Source: Rhizobium sp. Q54 (GTDB lineage Bacteria > Bacteroidota > Bacteroidia > Flavobacteriales > Flavobacteriaceae). From it: DNA of 32,983 nucleotides. The position numbers and the translations under genes are program-made. Shown here in pieces: positions 8,703 through 15,747 of this stretch. The stretch's first letter is position 1. Each line of letters opens with the position of its first letter. The notes under the pieces were generated by a model. It searched no databases. It was not told the DNA's origin and was given only the letters and a program-made list of their open reading frames with translations. The DNA lies in the NCBI GenBank assembly GCA_943328505.2, contig CALQAH020000025.1, positions 1 to 32,983 of the forward strand. Direction: 5' to 3'.

Positions 8703-9065
8703 ATGGCCGAGAATATTATTAAAACTAAGACTTTTAGCTTTGCATTACGGATTGTTAAATTATCTCAATTTTTAAATCAAGAGAAGAAAGAATATGTTTT
8801 AAGCAAGCAATTGTTAAGAAGCGGAACGGGAATTGGAGCTTTAGTTAGAGAAGCTGAGCAAGCTGAAAGTAAACTTGATTTTATTCATAAACTGGCAATT
8901 GCTCAAAAAGAAGCAAACGAATCTGATTATTGGCTTGAATTATTGTTTCAATCAGATTATTTAAGTCAAAATCAATTTCAATCATTAAAAACTGATATTG
9001 TTGAGATTAATAAAATTTTAGCATCAATTATTATTTCAACAAAACAAAAAATAGGAAAAAAATGA
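8703..9065 (+). CDS. Four helix bundle protein (23S rRNA IVS/S23-like family)
   Basis: A 120-residue, wholly helical protein of the small family first noted as the protein encoded in 23S rRNA intervening sequences (TIGR02436-type) and related to the Avd accessory protein of diversity-generating retroelements. The diagnostic core SGTGIGALVREAEQAES and DFIHKLAIAQKEANESDYWL is present at about residues 40-80. The C-terminus is basic (KQKIGKK). Molecular function is unknown, though the family is thought to bind nucleic acid. The start at 8703 directly follows a heptad array, and the stop TGA (9063-9065) overlaps the aroA ATG (9062-9064), so aroA may be translationally coupled to it. No reverse transcriptase or variable repeat pair is nearby, so a DGR is not supported. 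It is not within rRNA here. Confidence 0.87.
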   Translation: MAENIIKTKTFSFALRIVKLSQFLNQEKKEYVLSKQLLRSGTGIGALVREAEQAESKLDFIHKLAIAQKEANESDYWLELLFQSDYLSQNQFQSLKTDIVEINKILASIIISTKQKIGKK

Positions 9066-10303
9066 ACCTATTGCTAAATTCACAATTCACAATTCACAAT
9101 TCACAATTAAAATTAACGGGTTCCAAATCTGAAACCAATCGTTTGTTATTATTACAAGCCTTGTATCCAAATTTAACATTAGAAAACGCTTCCAATTCAG
9201 ATGATAGTGAAGTAATGGCAATTGCACTAAATTCAAAACTCACAATTCACAACTCACAATTAATTGATGTACATCACGCTGGAACAGCAATGCGCTTTCT
9301 TACTGCTTATTTTGCCATTCAAGATGGAAGAGAAGTAGTTCTAACAGGTTCTTCCCGAATGAAAGAAAGACCCATTAAAATTTTAGTAGACGCATTACGC
9401 CAACTAGGAGCCGTTATTAATTACGAAGAAAATGAAGGTTTTCCACCGATTAGAATCAAAGGAAAAAAACTAATTGCAAACAAGGTTTCATTATTATCCA
9501 ATGTTAGTAGTCAATTCATTTCAGCATTACTTTTAATAGCACCTAAACTAGAAAACGGGCTCGAGTTAACGCTCGAAGGCGATATAACTTCAATTTCCTA
9601 TATCAATATGACTTTAGGTTTGTTAAATGGAATTGGAGTTGCAACTTCTTTTGAAAAGAATGTTATAATAATACAACCAAAATCTACAATCGTTAATCAG
9701 CAAGCAATAATCGAAAGTGATTGGTCATCGGCATCTTATTTTTATTCCATCATTGCGCTTTCTCCAATTGGATCTCAAATCACCTTATCGAGTTTCAAAG
9801 AAAATAGCCTTCAAGGCGATTCAGTTCTAGTAGCTATGTATAAAAATTTTGGGGTTGATACTATTTTTGAAACTAATTCAATAATAATATCAAAATCCAA
9901 AATCCAAAATCCAAAATTGTTAATCTACAATCTACAATCTTCCCCCGATATCGCTCAAACTATTGCAGTTACTTGTTTCGAATTAGGAATTGGTTGCCAT
10001 TTAAAAGGTTTGCATACCTTAAAAATTAAAGAAACCGATCGATTAGTAGCTTTGCAAAACGAACTGGAAAAGCTTGGAGCATCCGTTTCAATTACCAACG
10101 ATAGTTTTACTTTAGAATCCTCAAATTTGATGCATTCCAATATAAAAATAAAAACCTATCAAGACCACAGAATGGCGATGGCATTTGCGCCATTAGCATT
10201 AAAAACACCCCTTATTATTGAAGATGCTGAAGTTGTGACTAAATCCTATCCCAATTTTTGGAACGACTTAAAAAGTATAGGATTTGTAATCGAAGAACAA
10301 TAA
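9062..10303 (+). CDS. aroA: 3-phosphoshikimate 1-carboxyvinyltransferase (EPSP synthase) with repeat-derived peptides
   Basis: A 413-residue EPSP synthase, the shikimate-pathway enzyme that joins phosphoenolpyruvate to shikimate 3-phosphate. Conserved blocks: GSKSETNRLLLLQAL near residue 20, the substrate loop HHAGTAMRFLTAYF near residue 71, SSQFISALLL, ESDWSSASYF, LKIKETDRLVAL and YQDHRMAMAFAPLAL near the C-terminus. The protein carries three segments encoded by 7-base tandem repeats: residues 6-16 (NSQFTIHNSQL), 57-67 (NSKLTIHNSQL) and 277-293 (SKSKIQNPKLLIYNLQS). All keep the reading frame, and the catalytic blocks are intact, so the enzyme is probably active. The first segment is at the extreme N-terminus; the other two fall between conserved blocks, probably in loops. 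The true start could be downstream, since the start region itself is repeat DNA overlapping the preceding gene. Confidence 0.93.
   Translation: MNLLLNSQFTIHNSQLKLTGSKSETNRLLLLQALYPNLTLENASNSDDSEVMAIALNSKLTIHNSQLIDVHHAGTAMRFLTAYFAIQDGREVVLTGSSRMKERPIKILVDALRQLGAVINYEENEGFPPIRIKGKKLIANKVSLLSNVSSQFISALLLIAPKLENGLELTLEGDITSISYINMTLGLLNGIGVATSFEKNVIIIQPKSTIVNQQAIIESDWSSASYFYSIIALSPIGSQITLSSFKENSLQGDSVLVAMYKNFGVDTIFETNSIIISKSKIQNPKLLIYNLQSSPDIAQTIAVTCFELGIGCHLKGLHTLKIKETDRLVALQNELEKLGASVSITNDSFTLESSNLMHSNIKIKTYQDHRMAMAFAPLALKTPLIIEDAEVVTKSYPNFWNDLKSIGFVIEEQ
9077..9108 (+). repeat. Heptad array (AATTCAC), 4.6 copies, inside the aroA 5' end
   Basis: Four exact AATTCAC units (9077-9104) and a final AATT. 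It encodes AroA residues 6-16, NSQFTIHNSQL. It is the inverted counterpart of the array at 8675-8702 on the other side of the four-helix-bundle gene. Confidence 0.92.
9230..9261 (+). repeat. Heptad array (AATTCAC-type) inside aroA, second copy
   Basis: Units AATTCAA, AACTCAC, AATTCAC, AACTCAC and a final AATT. Its length, 32 bases, equals that of the array at 9077-9108, and it is read in the same frame, giving NSKLTIHNSQL (residues 57-67), 9 of 11 identical to the first. Confidence 0.88.
9892..9940 (+). repeat. Heptad array (AAAATCC then ACAATCT) inside aroA, third copy
   Basis: Seven contiguous 7-base units in one phase: AAAATCC three times, AAAATTG, TTAATCT, ACAATCT, ACAATCT (49 bases). 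Encodes about residues 277-293 of AroA. The unit sequence differs from the AATTCAC arrays but the 7-base period is the same. Confidence 0.87.
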
Positions 10304-10357
10304 AAAGCTTGCAACTTACCGTCGATGTTGAAAATTCAAAAATAAACACCAAAACAC

Positions 10358-10389
10358 TTGACATTCGCTATCTCACGATAGTATATTTG
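10358..10389 (+). promoter_or_regulatory. Predicted queA promoter, with inverted repeat in its spacer
   Basis: TTG at 10358-10360 (within TTGAC) and TATATTTG at 10382-10389 match the Bacteroidota -33 and -7 boxes with a 21-base spacer. The spacer and the edge of the -7 box hold an inverted repeat CTATC-TCAC-GATAG (10368-10381) that could be an operator. This is the best promoter candidate in the window and lies 66 bases before the queA ATG. Confidence 0.65.
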
Positions 10390-10414
10390 CACACGATTTA
10401 GAATTAGGTAATTA

Positions 10415-10447
10415 CTAAACTTTCTAAACCTCTAAACTCATAAACTT
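10415..10447 (+). repeat. Degenerate 8-9 bp tandem array upstream of queA
   Basis: Units CTAAACTTT, CTAAACCT, CTAAACTC, ATAAACTT in succession, ending 7 bases before the queA ATG. It therefore lies in the 5' leader downstream of the predicted promoter. Confidence 0.6.
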
Positions 10448-10454
10448 TTTTCAA

Positions 10455-11504
10455 ATGAAATTATCTCATTTTCAATTCAATCTTCCTCCCGAATTATTAG
10501 CTGAATTTCCAGCAGAAAACCGTGACGAAGCCAGATTAATGGTTATCAATAGAAAAACAAAAACTATCGAGCACAAAATGTTTAAAGACATTATCGATTA
10601 TTTTGATGATGGTGATGTCATGATTCTTAACAATACAAAAGTGTTTCCAGCTAGAATGTTTGGAAACAAAGAAAAAACAGGTGCTAGAATTGAAGTTTTC
10701 TTATTAAGAGAATTAAATGCAGAGCAACGTCTTTGGGATGTTTTGGTTGATCCAGCTCGTAAAATTAGAATTGGAAATAAACTTTATTTTGGCGATGATG
10801 ATTCGTTAGTTGCTGAAGTAATTGATAATACAACTTCTAGAGGGAGAACATTGCGTTTCCTTTATGATGGTTCGTATGAAGAATTCAGAAGAAAATTAAC
10901 GGAACTTGGTGAAACGCCAATCCCAAAATACATCAATAGAGAAGTAACTGAAGAAGATGCAGAACGTTACCAAACTATTTATGCCAAAGAAGAAGGAGCA
11001 GTAGCTGCTCCAACTGCAGGTTTGCATTTCTCAAAACACTTGTTAAAAAGATTAGAAATAAAAGGAATCAATTTTGCAGAAGTAACACTTCACGTTGGTT
11101 TAGGTACCTTTAATCCTGTAGAAGTAGAAGATTTATCCAAACATAAAATGGATTCTGAGGAACTTAAAATTACTCAACAAGCTTGCGATATAGTAAACAA
11201 TGCTAAAGCAAAAAAGCAAAGAATATGTTGTATTGGAACCACTTCAATGCGCGCTATAGAAAGTTCGGTTTCTTCGGATAGAAAATTAAACCCATTTGAA
11301 GGATGGACGAACAAATTCATCTTTCCTCCTTATGATTTTAGTATTGCAGATTGTATGGTTACAAATTTCCATACTCCAAAATCTACCTTATTAATGATGG
11401 TTTCTGCTTTTTGTGGTCACGATTTAATGAAAAAAGCCTACGAAGAAGCAATCAAAGAGAAGTATAATTTTTATTCCTATGGTGATGCCATGTTGATGAT
11501 ATAA
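10455..11504 (+). CDS. queA: S-adenosylmethionine:tRNA ribosyltransferase-isomerase
   Basis: A 349-residue QueA, which transfers and isomerises the ribosyl part of S-adenosylmethionine onto 7-aminomethyl-7-deazaguanine in tRNA to form epoxyqueuosine. Length and motifs fit the whole family: [19 protein letters not shown] at the N-terminus, [23 protein letters not shown], the central block [10 protein letters not shown], then [24 protein letters not shown] and the C-terminal [19 protein letters not shown] and YSYGDAMLM. It has its own predicted promoter and a strong terminator straight after it, so it is probably monocistronic. No other queuosine gene is in the window. Confidence 0.96.
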   Translation: MKLSHFQFNLPPELLAEFPAENRDEARLMVINRKTKTIEHKMFKDIIDYFDDGDVMILNNTKVFPARMFGNKEKTGARIEVFLLRELNAEQRLWDVLVDPARKIRIGNKLYFGDDDSLVAEVIDNTTSRGRTLRFLYDGSYEEFRRKLTELGETPIPKYINREVTEEDAERYQTIYAKEEGAVAAPTAGLHFSKHLLKRLEIKGINFAEVTLHVGLGTFNPVEVEDLSKHKMDSEELKITQQACDIVNNAKAKKQRICCIGTTSMRAIESSVSSDRKLNPFEGWTNKFIFPPYDFSIADCMVTNFHTPKSTLLMMVSAFCGHDLMKKAYEEAIKEKYNFYSYGDAMLMI

Positions 11505-11524
11505 GAATTCAACTTAATTATAAG

Positions 11525-11556
11525 AAATCCCATTGCTAAACAATGGGATTTTTTTA
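11525..11556 (+). terminator. Rho-independent terminator after queA
   Basis: Arms AAATCCCATTG (11525-11535) and CAATGGGATTT (11541-11551), loop CTAAA, followed by a run of T to 11556. It starts 21 bases after the queA stop. Confidence 0.92.
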
Positions 11557-11575
11557 TGTTTTGAGGTCACCCAAA

Positions 11576-11607
11576 CTTTATGTCTTTGAGACTTTGTGCC
11601 TTTATAA
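11576..11607 (+). repeat. 8-bp period array (CTTTnnnn) upstream of kynU
   Basis: CTTTATGT, CTTTGAGA, CTTTGTGC, CTTTATAA: four units of exactly 8 bases each, 36 bases before the kynU ATG. Similar low-complexity words recur upstream of flavobacterial genes as far as I recall; function unknown. Confidence 0.6.
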
Positions 11608-11643
11608 GTTTTCAATACTTTTACATCATAAACAATCCCAACA

Positions 11644-12921
11644 ATGAATTTTCAAAATACAAGAGAATTTGCACAACAACTCGATGCAAAAGATGTCATT
11701 AAAAAGTACAGAGAAGAATTTATTTTCCCACAACATAATGGTAAAGATGTAATTTATTTTACGGGAAATTCTCTTGGTTTACAACCTAAAAGCGCTAAGA
11801 AATATGTTGATGAGGTAATGAATGATTGGGCCAATCTTGCCGTTGAAGGTCATTTTTATGCCGAAAAACCGTGGTGGGATTATCACGAGCGATTTGCAAA
11901 TCCATTAAGTAAAATTGTAGGCGCCAAACCTTCCGAAATTACAGTAATGAATACGTTGACCGTAAATTTGCATTTACTAATGGTGTCTTTTTATCGTCCA
12001 ACCCAAAAGCGTTATAAAATTATTTGTGAGGAAAAAGCATTTCCATCAGATCAATACATGTTTCAAAGTCAAGTGAATTTTCATGGATACAAAACGGATG
12101 ATGCTATAATTGAAATAAAAAGAAGAGAAGGCGAACACAATATTCGTTTGGAAGATGTGTTGGCAAAAATTAATGAAGTTGGTGATGAGTTGGCTTTAGT
12201 TCTTTTTGGAGGCGTTAATTACTATACAGGACAAGTTTTTGATATGAAAGCCATCACCAATGCTGGGCATAAAGTTGGCGCTATAGTTGGTTTTGATTTA
12301 GCACATGCTGCGGGAAATATTAAGTTAGCTTTACACGATTGGAATGTGGATTTTGCCGCTTGGTGTAGTTACAAATACATGAATTCTGGACCAGGAAATG
12401 CTTCAGGATGTTTTGTACATGAAAAGCATCATTTCAATACTGATTTGCCAAGATTTGCTGGTTGGTGGGGACACAATAAAGAACGACGTTTTAAAATGGA
12501 ACCCAATTTCGAGCCTGTTCATGGCGCCGATGGTTGGCAAGTTAGTAATTTACCAATTCTTTCTTTGGCTCCTTATCTTGCCTCTGTTGAAATGTTTGAT
12601 GAAGTGGGCATGGATTTATTAATTCAAAAACGAAATCAAATTACGTCCTATTTAGAATTTATTTTACAAGAAATTGATAAAGAAGTCGACAGCACTTTTG
12701 AAATAATTACACCAACTAATCAAGAGGAGCGCGCGTGTCAATTGTCCGTATATTTTCATGGTCAAGGAAGATCCTTGTTTGATTACTTAATGAAAAATGG
12801 TGTGGTGACGGATTGGCGTGAACCCAATGTTATCCGATTTGCACCCGTGCCTTTATACAGTTCCTATGAAGACATGTACGATTTCGGACAAATTCTAAAA
12901 CAAGGAATTTTATCACATTAA
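11644..12921 (+). CDS. kynU: Kynureninase
   Basis: A 425-residue PLP-dependent fold-type I enzyme that cleaves kynurenine or 3-hydroxykynurenine to anthranilate or 3-hydroxyanthranilate plus alanine. Recognisable blocks: YFTGNSLGLQPKSAKKYVDE near the N-terminus, ANLAVEGHF, GFDLAHAAGNIKLALHDWNV with the cofactor-binding Asp218, and WCSYKYMNSGPGNASGCFVH in which Lys244 should form the Schiff base with PLP. Later blocks RFAGWWGHNKERRFKM and VTDWREPNVIRFAPVPLY are typical. Full length. It lies between the queA terminator and the arginase-family gene. With kmo upstream it gives two consecutive pathway steps, which makes 3-hydroxyanthranilate (an NAD precursor) the likely product. Confidence 0.96.
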   Translation: MNFQNTREFAQQLDAKDVIKKYREEFIFPQHNGKDVIYFTGNSLGLQPKSAKKYVDEVMNDWANLAVEGHFYAEKPWWDYHERFANPLSKIVGAKPSEITVMNTLTVNLHLLMVSFYRPTQKRYKIICEEKAFPSDQYMFQSQVNFHGYKTDDAIIEIKRREGEHNIRLEDVLAKINEVGDELALVLFGGVNYYTGQVFDMKAITNAGHKVGAIVGFDLAHAAGNIKLALHDWNVDFAAWCSYKYMNSGPGNASGCFVHEKHHFNTDLPRFAGWWGHNKERRFKMEPNFEPVHGADGWQVSNLPILSLAPYLASVEMFDEVGMDLLIQKRNQITSYLEFILQEIDKEVDSTFEIITPTNQEERACQLSVYFHGQGRSLFDYLMKNGVVTDWREPNVIRFAPVPLYSSYEDMYDFGQILKQGILSH

Positions 12922-12928
12922 ATAAAGA

Positions 12929-12965
12929 ATCTTCGGAGATCAGTTTAATCTGTGTTATCCGAGTT
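12929..12965 (+). repeat. 9-10 bp period degenerate array between kynU and the arginase-family gene
   Basis: ATC recurs at 12929, 12939, 12948 and 12957 (spacing 10, 9, 9) in the words ATCTTCGGAG, ATCAGTTTA, ATCTGTGTT, ATCCGAGTT. It fills most of the short gap between the two genes. Confidence 0.45.
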
Positions 12966-12981
12966 CTATATAAATCATAAA

Positions 12982-14070
12982 ATGAAAAAAGACGAAATAA
13001 TTAATTCCTTTGATCCAAGTCAACCAGGACTTGCCGATGCAACCATTTTTGGTCTTCCTTTTTCTGCGGAACAATCTGAAATCATCATCGTTCCAGTGCC
13101 TTGGGAAGTTACGGTAAGTTATGGTTCAGGTGCATCTGAAGGTCCAAATGCAATATTGGAAGCTTCTTTTCAAGTGGACTTAAACCATCAAGATTTTCCT
13201 GAATTGTGGCAACTTGGAATGTATTATGCTGAAATTCCAGAACAATGGAAATTAAATTCGGATACCTTCAAAAAAGTAGCACTACCCATTATAGAAGCCC
13301 AAGAACGAGGAGAAGTTATTGCAGATAATCCTATACTTCAAACCAATTTAGATTCTATAAACAAAGCCTGTCGTAAGCTACATTCAGAAGTAAAGGAAAC
13401 CGTACTTTATTGGATGAATAAAGGGAAGAAAGTAGTGCTGCTTGGTGGTGATCATTCAACACCATTAGGGTATTACGAAGCATTAGCATCCATTCATACT
13501 GATTTTGGAATTTTGCATCTTGATGCACACATGGATTTACGTATTGCCTATGAAGGTTTTACCTATTCTCATGCGTCCATCATGTACAATACGTTGCAAA
13601 TTCCTCAAGTATCAAAAATTGTACAGGTGGGAATTCGCGATTTTTGTGAGGAAGAAGTTGCTGTAGTTACAGCAGCAAATGGAAGGGTTTTAATCAATAC
13701 CGATTCCGATTTAAAAGCCGAAACGTTTCAAGGTAAAACTTGGGATCAACAATGTGATGCCATCATTGCAACTTTACCCCAAAAAGTATGTATCAGTTTT
13801 GATGTAGATGGGATGTATCCATGGTATTGTCCAAATACTGGAACGCCAGTTCCGGGTGGATTTTCATTCGAACAAGCAACCTATTTGTTTAATAAATTAG
13901 CCAATAGCGGTAAAGAAATTATTGGATTTGATTTTGTTGAAGTTGCGCCAGGAGAAAATGACGATTGGGATGGAAATGTTGGTGCACGTATGTTGTTTCA
14001 CCTATGTGGTGTTTTAGCCAAAAATAATGGTATGAATGTGGGACAAAAAATTAATTTTAAGAGATATTAA
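12982..14070 (+). CDS. Arginase/agmatinase/formimidoylglutamase family hydrolase
   Basis: A 362-residue ureohydrolase-superfamily enzyme with a binuclear manganese site. Metal-binding motifs are all visible: GGDHS (155-159), DAHMD (181-185) and SFDVD (272-276) followed by GMYPWYCPNTGTPVPGG. Members cleave arginine, agmatine, guanidinobutyrate or formimidoylglutamate; the substrate cannot be decided here. The N-terminus is longer than in classical arginase and the family is common in Bacteroidota, where it is usually annotated formimidoylglutamase. I chose the ATG at 12982; an upstream GTG at 12952 would add ten residues encoded by the low-complexity intergenic array and is unlikely. The gene follows kynU by 60 bases and may be co-transcribed. 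It is not a KynB-type formamidase by motif. Confidence 0.85.
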   Translation: MKKDEIINSFDPSQPGLADATIFGLPFSAEQSEIIIVPVPWEVTVSYGSGASEGPNAILEASFQVDLNHQDFPELWQLGMYYAEIPEQWKLNSDTFKKVALPIIEAQERGEVIADNPILQTNLDSINKACRKLHSEVKETVLYWMNKGKKVVLLGGDHSTPLGYYEALASIHTDFGILHLDAHMDLRIAYEGFTYSHASIMYNTLQIPQVSKIVQVGIRDFCEEEVAVVTAANGRVLINTDSDLKAETFQGKTWDQQCDAIIATLPQKVCISFDVDGMYPWYCPNTGTPVPGGFSFEQATYLFNKLANSGKEIIGFDFVEVAPGENDDWDGNVGARMLFHLCGVLAKNNGMNVGQKINFKRY

Positions 14071-14081
14071 TATTGAAATCA

Positions 14082-14125
14082 TGACTAGTCCTAAATAATC
14101 TGTATCGATTATTTAGGACTAGTCA
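14082..14125. terminator. 19-bp perfect inverted repeat between convergent genes
   Basis: Arms at 14082-14100 and 14107-14125 are perfect reverse complements (each starting or ending in TGACTAGTCC or its complement), with the 6-base loop TGTATC. It sits midway between the convergent arginase-family and pdhC stops, so a bidirectional terminator is the simplest reading, but neither side has a T run. Confidence 0.75.
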
Positions 14126-14134
14126 ATAAACTAT

Positions 14135-15745
14135 TTAAGCCAACATAGTTACGGGATTTTCTAAATACAATCTCAACGTTTGAAGAAATTGCGCTCCCGT
14201 AGCACCGTCAACCGTTCTGTGGTCGCAAGCTAACGTTACTTTCATCGTGTTACCTACTACAATTTGACCATTTCTCACCACTGGTTTTTCCACAATAGCA
14301 CCTACAGAAAGGATGGCTGAATTAGGCTGATTAATGATAGAAGTAAACTCAGTAATGCCAAACATTCCTAAATTAGAAACCGTAAATGTGCTTCCTTCCA
14401 TTTCATTAGGTTGTAGTTTTTTGTTTTTAGCTCTTCCTGCCAAATCTTTAACGTTACCACCAATTTGTGATAAGTTCATTTGGTCGGTAAATTTTAAAAC
14501 CGGAACTACTAATCCATCTTCAACAGCTACTGCAACACCAATGTTCACATGATGATTGATGATGATGGCATCTTCTCTCCATTGTGAATTTACTTTTGGA
14601 TGCTTTTTCAATGCCATCGCACAAGCTTTTATGACCATGTCGTTAAACGATACTTTGGTATCTGGAACAGCATTAATAATAACTCTTGATTTCATGGCTT
14701 CGTCCATGGCAACTTCTATGGTTAGATAGAAATGAGGAGCTGTAAATATGGATTCTGACAAACGCTTGGCAATGATTTTGCGCATTTGTGAGTTTTTAAT
14801 TTCTTCTGAATACGTTTCTCCTGCTGGGACAAATGGTTTAACAACTGCTGCCGGTGCAGTATTTTCAGTAGCAGATTCTGCAACATGACTTGGTGCAGCA
14901 TTTTGTGATGGAGAATAATTTTCTACATCACTTTTTGTAATACGACCATTTTCACCCGAACCTTTTATTTGAGATAAATTAATCCCTTTTGCTTTCGCCA
15001 TTTGTTTTGCTAAAGGGGAAGCGAAAATTCTATCAGAAACAGTATGTGAATCATTGTTTGAAGGAGTTGGAGTTGCTGTTGTTTCCGATGTTGTTGTAGC
15101 TGGAGCAGCTGTAACACTTCCTTTTTTATAATTTTCAGCAATTCCAGTAATGTTGGTTCCTTCGGGTCCAATTATCGCTAAAACACTATCAACCGGCGCA
15201 GATTCACCTTCATTTATTCCAATAAATAATAGGGTTCCTGTATTGAAAGATTCAAATTCCATAGTGGCTTTGTCTGTTTCAATTTCAGCTAATATATCAC
15301 CTTCTTTTACGGCATCACCTACTTTTTTCAACCAAGTGGCTACGGTTCCATCTGTCATCGTATCACTTAAACGAGGCATAGTAACTACTACAACGCCTTT
15401 TGGTAGGGAAGTTGTCGGTTGTGTGTTGTCGGTTGTTGATTTTGTTTCTTCAGTATTGGTTTGTGGAGCTACAACAGCACCTGAAATCATTCCTGAGATG
15501 TCTTCTCCTTCATGACCAATAATTGCCAAAAGAGAATCAACTGATGCTGTTTCTCCTTCTGGAATTCCAATATATAATAACGTTCCGGAATTGAAAGATT
15601 CAAATTCCATAGTCGCTTTATCGGTTTCAATTTCGGCAAGGATATCTCCTTCTTTAATAACGTCGCCTACTTTTTTAAGCCAAGTTGCTACTGTTCCTTC
15701 CGTCATCGTATCGCTCAAACGAGGCATTGTAATTTTTGTTGCCAT
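14135..15745 (-). CDS. pdhC: Pyruvate dehydrogenase E2, dihydrolipoamide acetyltransferase, two lipoyl domains
   Basis: A 536-residue E2 core of the pyruvate dehydrogenase complex, moving acetyl groups from E1 through lipoyl arms to CoA. Two tandem lipoyl domains, at residues about 4-78 and 119-194, each carry EIETDKATMEFES, with lipoylated lysines expected at Lys43 and Lys159. Linkers are rich in Thr, Pro and Ala. A peripheral-subunit-binding domain is at residues 238-277 (FASPLAKQMAKAKG, IKGSGENGRITKSDVE). The acetyltransferase domain ends with DHRTVDGATG, whose His509 and Asp513 are the catalytic pair. The start lies two bases after the pdhA stop, so the two are one operon. The strongly similar domains are an internal duplication about 348 bases apart. 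E3 and E1-beta are not visible here. Confidence 0.95.
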   Translation of the reverse strand: MATKITMPRLSDTMTEGTVATWLKKVGDVIKEGDILAEIETDKATMEFESFNSGTLLYIGIPEGETASVDSLLAIIGHEGEDISGMISGAVVAPQTNTEETKSTTDNTQPTTSLPKGVVVVTMPRLSDTMTDGTVATWLKKVGDAVKEGDILAEIETDKATMEFESFNTGTLLFIGINEGESAPVDSVLAIIGPEGTNITGIAENYKKGSVTAAPATTTSETTATPTPSNNDSHTVSDRIFASPLAKQMAKAKGINLSQIKGSGENGRITKSDVENYSPSQNAAPSHVAESATENTAPAAVVKPFVPAGETYSEEIKNSQMRKIIAKRLSESIFTAPHFYLTIEVAMDEAMKSRVIINAVPDTKVSFNDMVIKACAMALKKHPKVNSQWREDAIIINHHVNIGVAVAVEDGLVVPVLKFTDQMNLSQIGGNVKDLAGRAKNKKLQPNEMEGSTFTVSNLGMFGITEFTSIINQPNSAILSVGAIVEKPVVRNGQIVVGNTMKVTLACDHRTVDGATGAQFLQTLRLYLENPVTMLA

Positions 15746-15747
15746 AA

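Noticed and set aside
8703..9065. Diversity-generating retroelement (Avd-like) because of the four-helix-bundle gene
   Set aside because: No reverse transcriptase, template repeat or variable repeat is nearby. The heptad arrays are simple tandem repeats and not a TR/VR pair.
9077..9940. CRISPR array reading of the repeats in and near aroA
   Set aside because: Units are only 7 bases and contiguous, with no spacers and no cas genes.
12952..12981. GTG start at 12952 for the arginase-family gene
   Set aside because: The ten extra residues are encoded by the low-complexity intergenic array; the ATG at 12982 begins a sequence that fits the family N-terminus.
12982..14070. Kynurenine formamidase assignment from the position next to kynU
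   Set aside because: The motifs GGDHS, DAHMD and SFDVD are those of ureohydrolases; KynB-type formamidases have different metal motifs.
15150..15515. 121-codon plus-strand frame opposite pdhC
   Set aside because: It is the antisense shadow of the E2 lipoyl and linker region, which is clearly coding on the minus strand.
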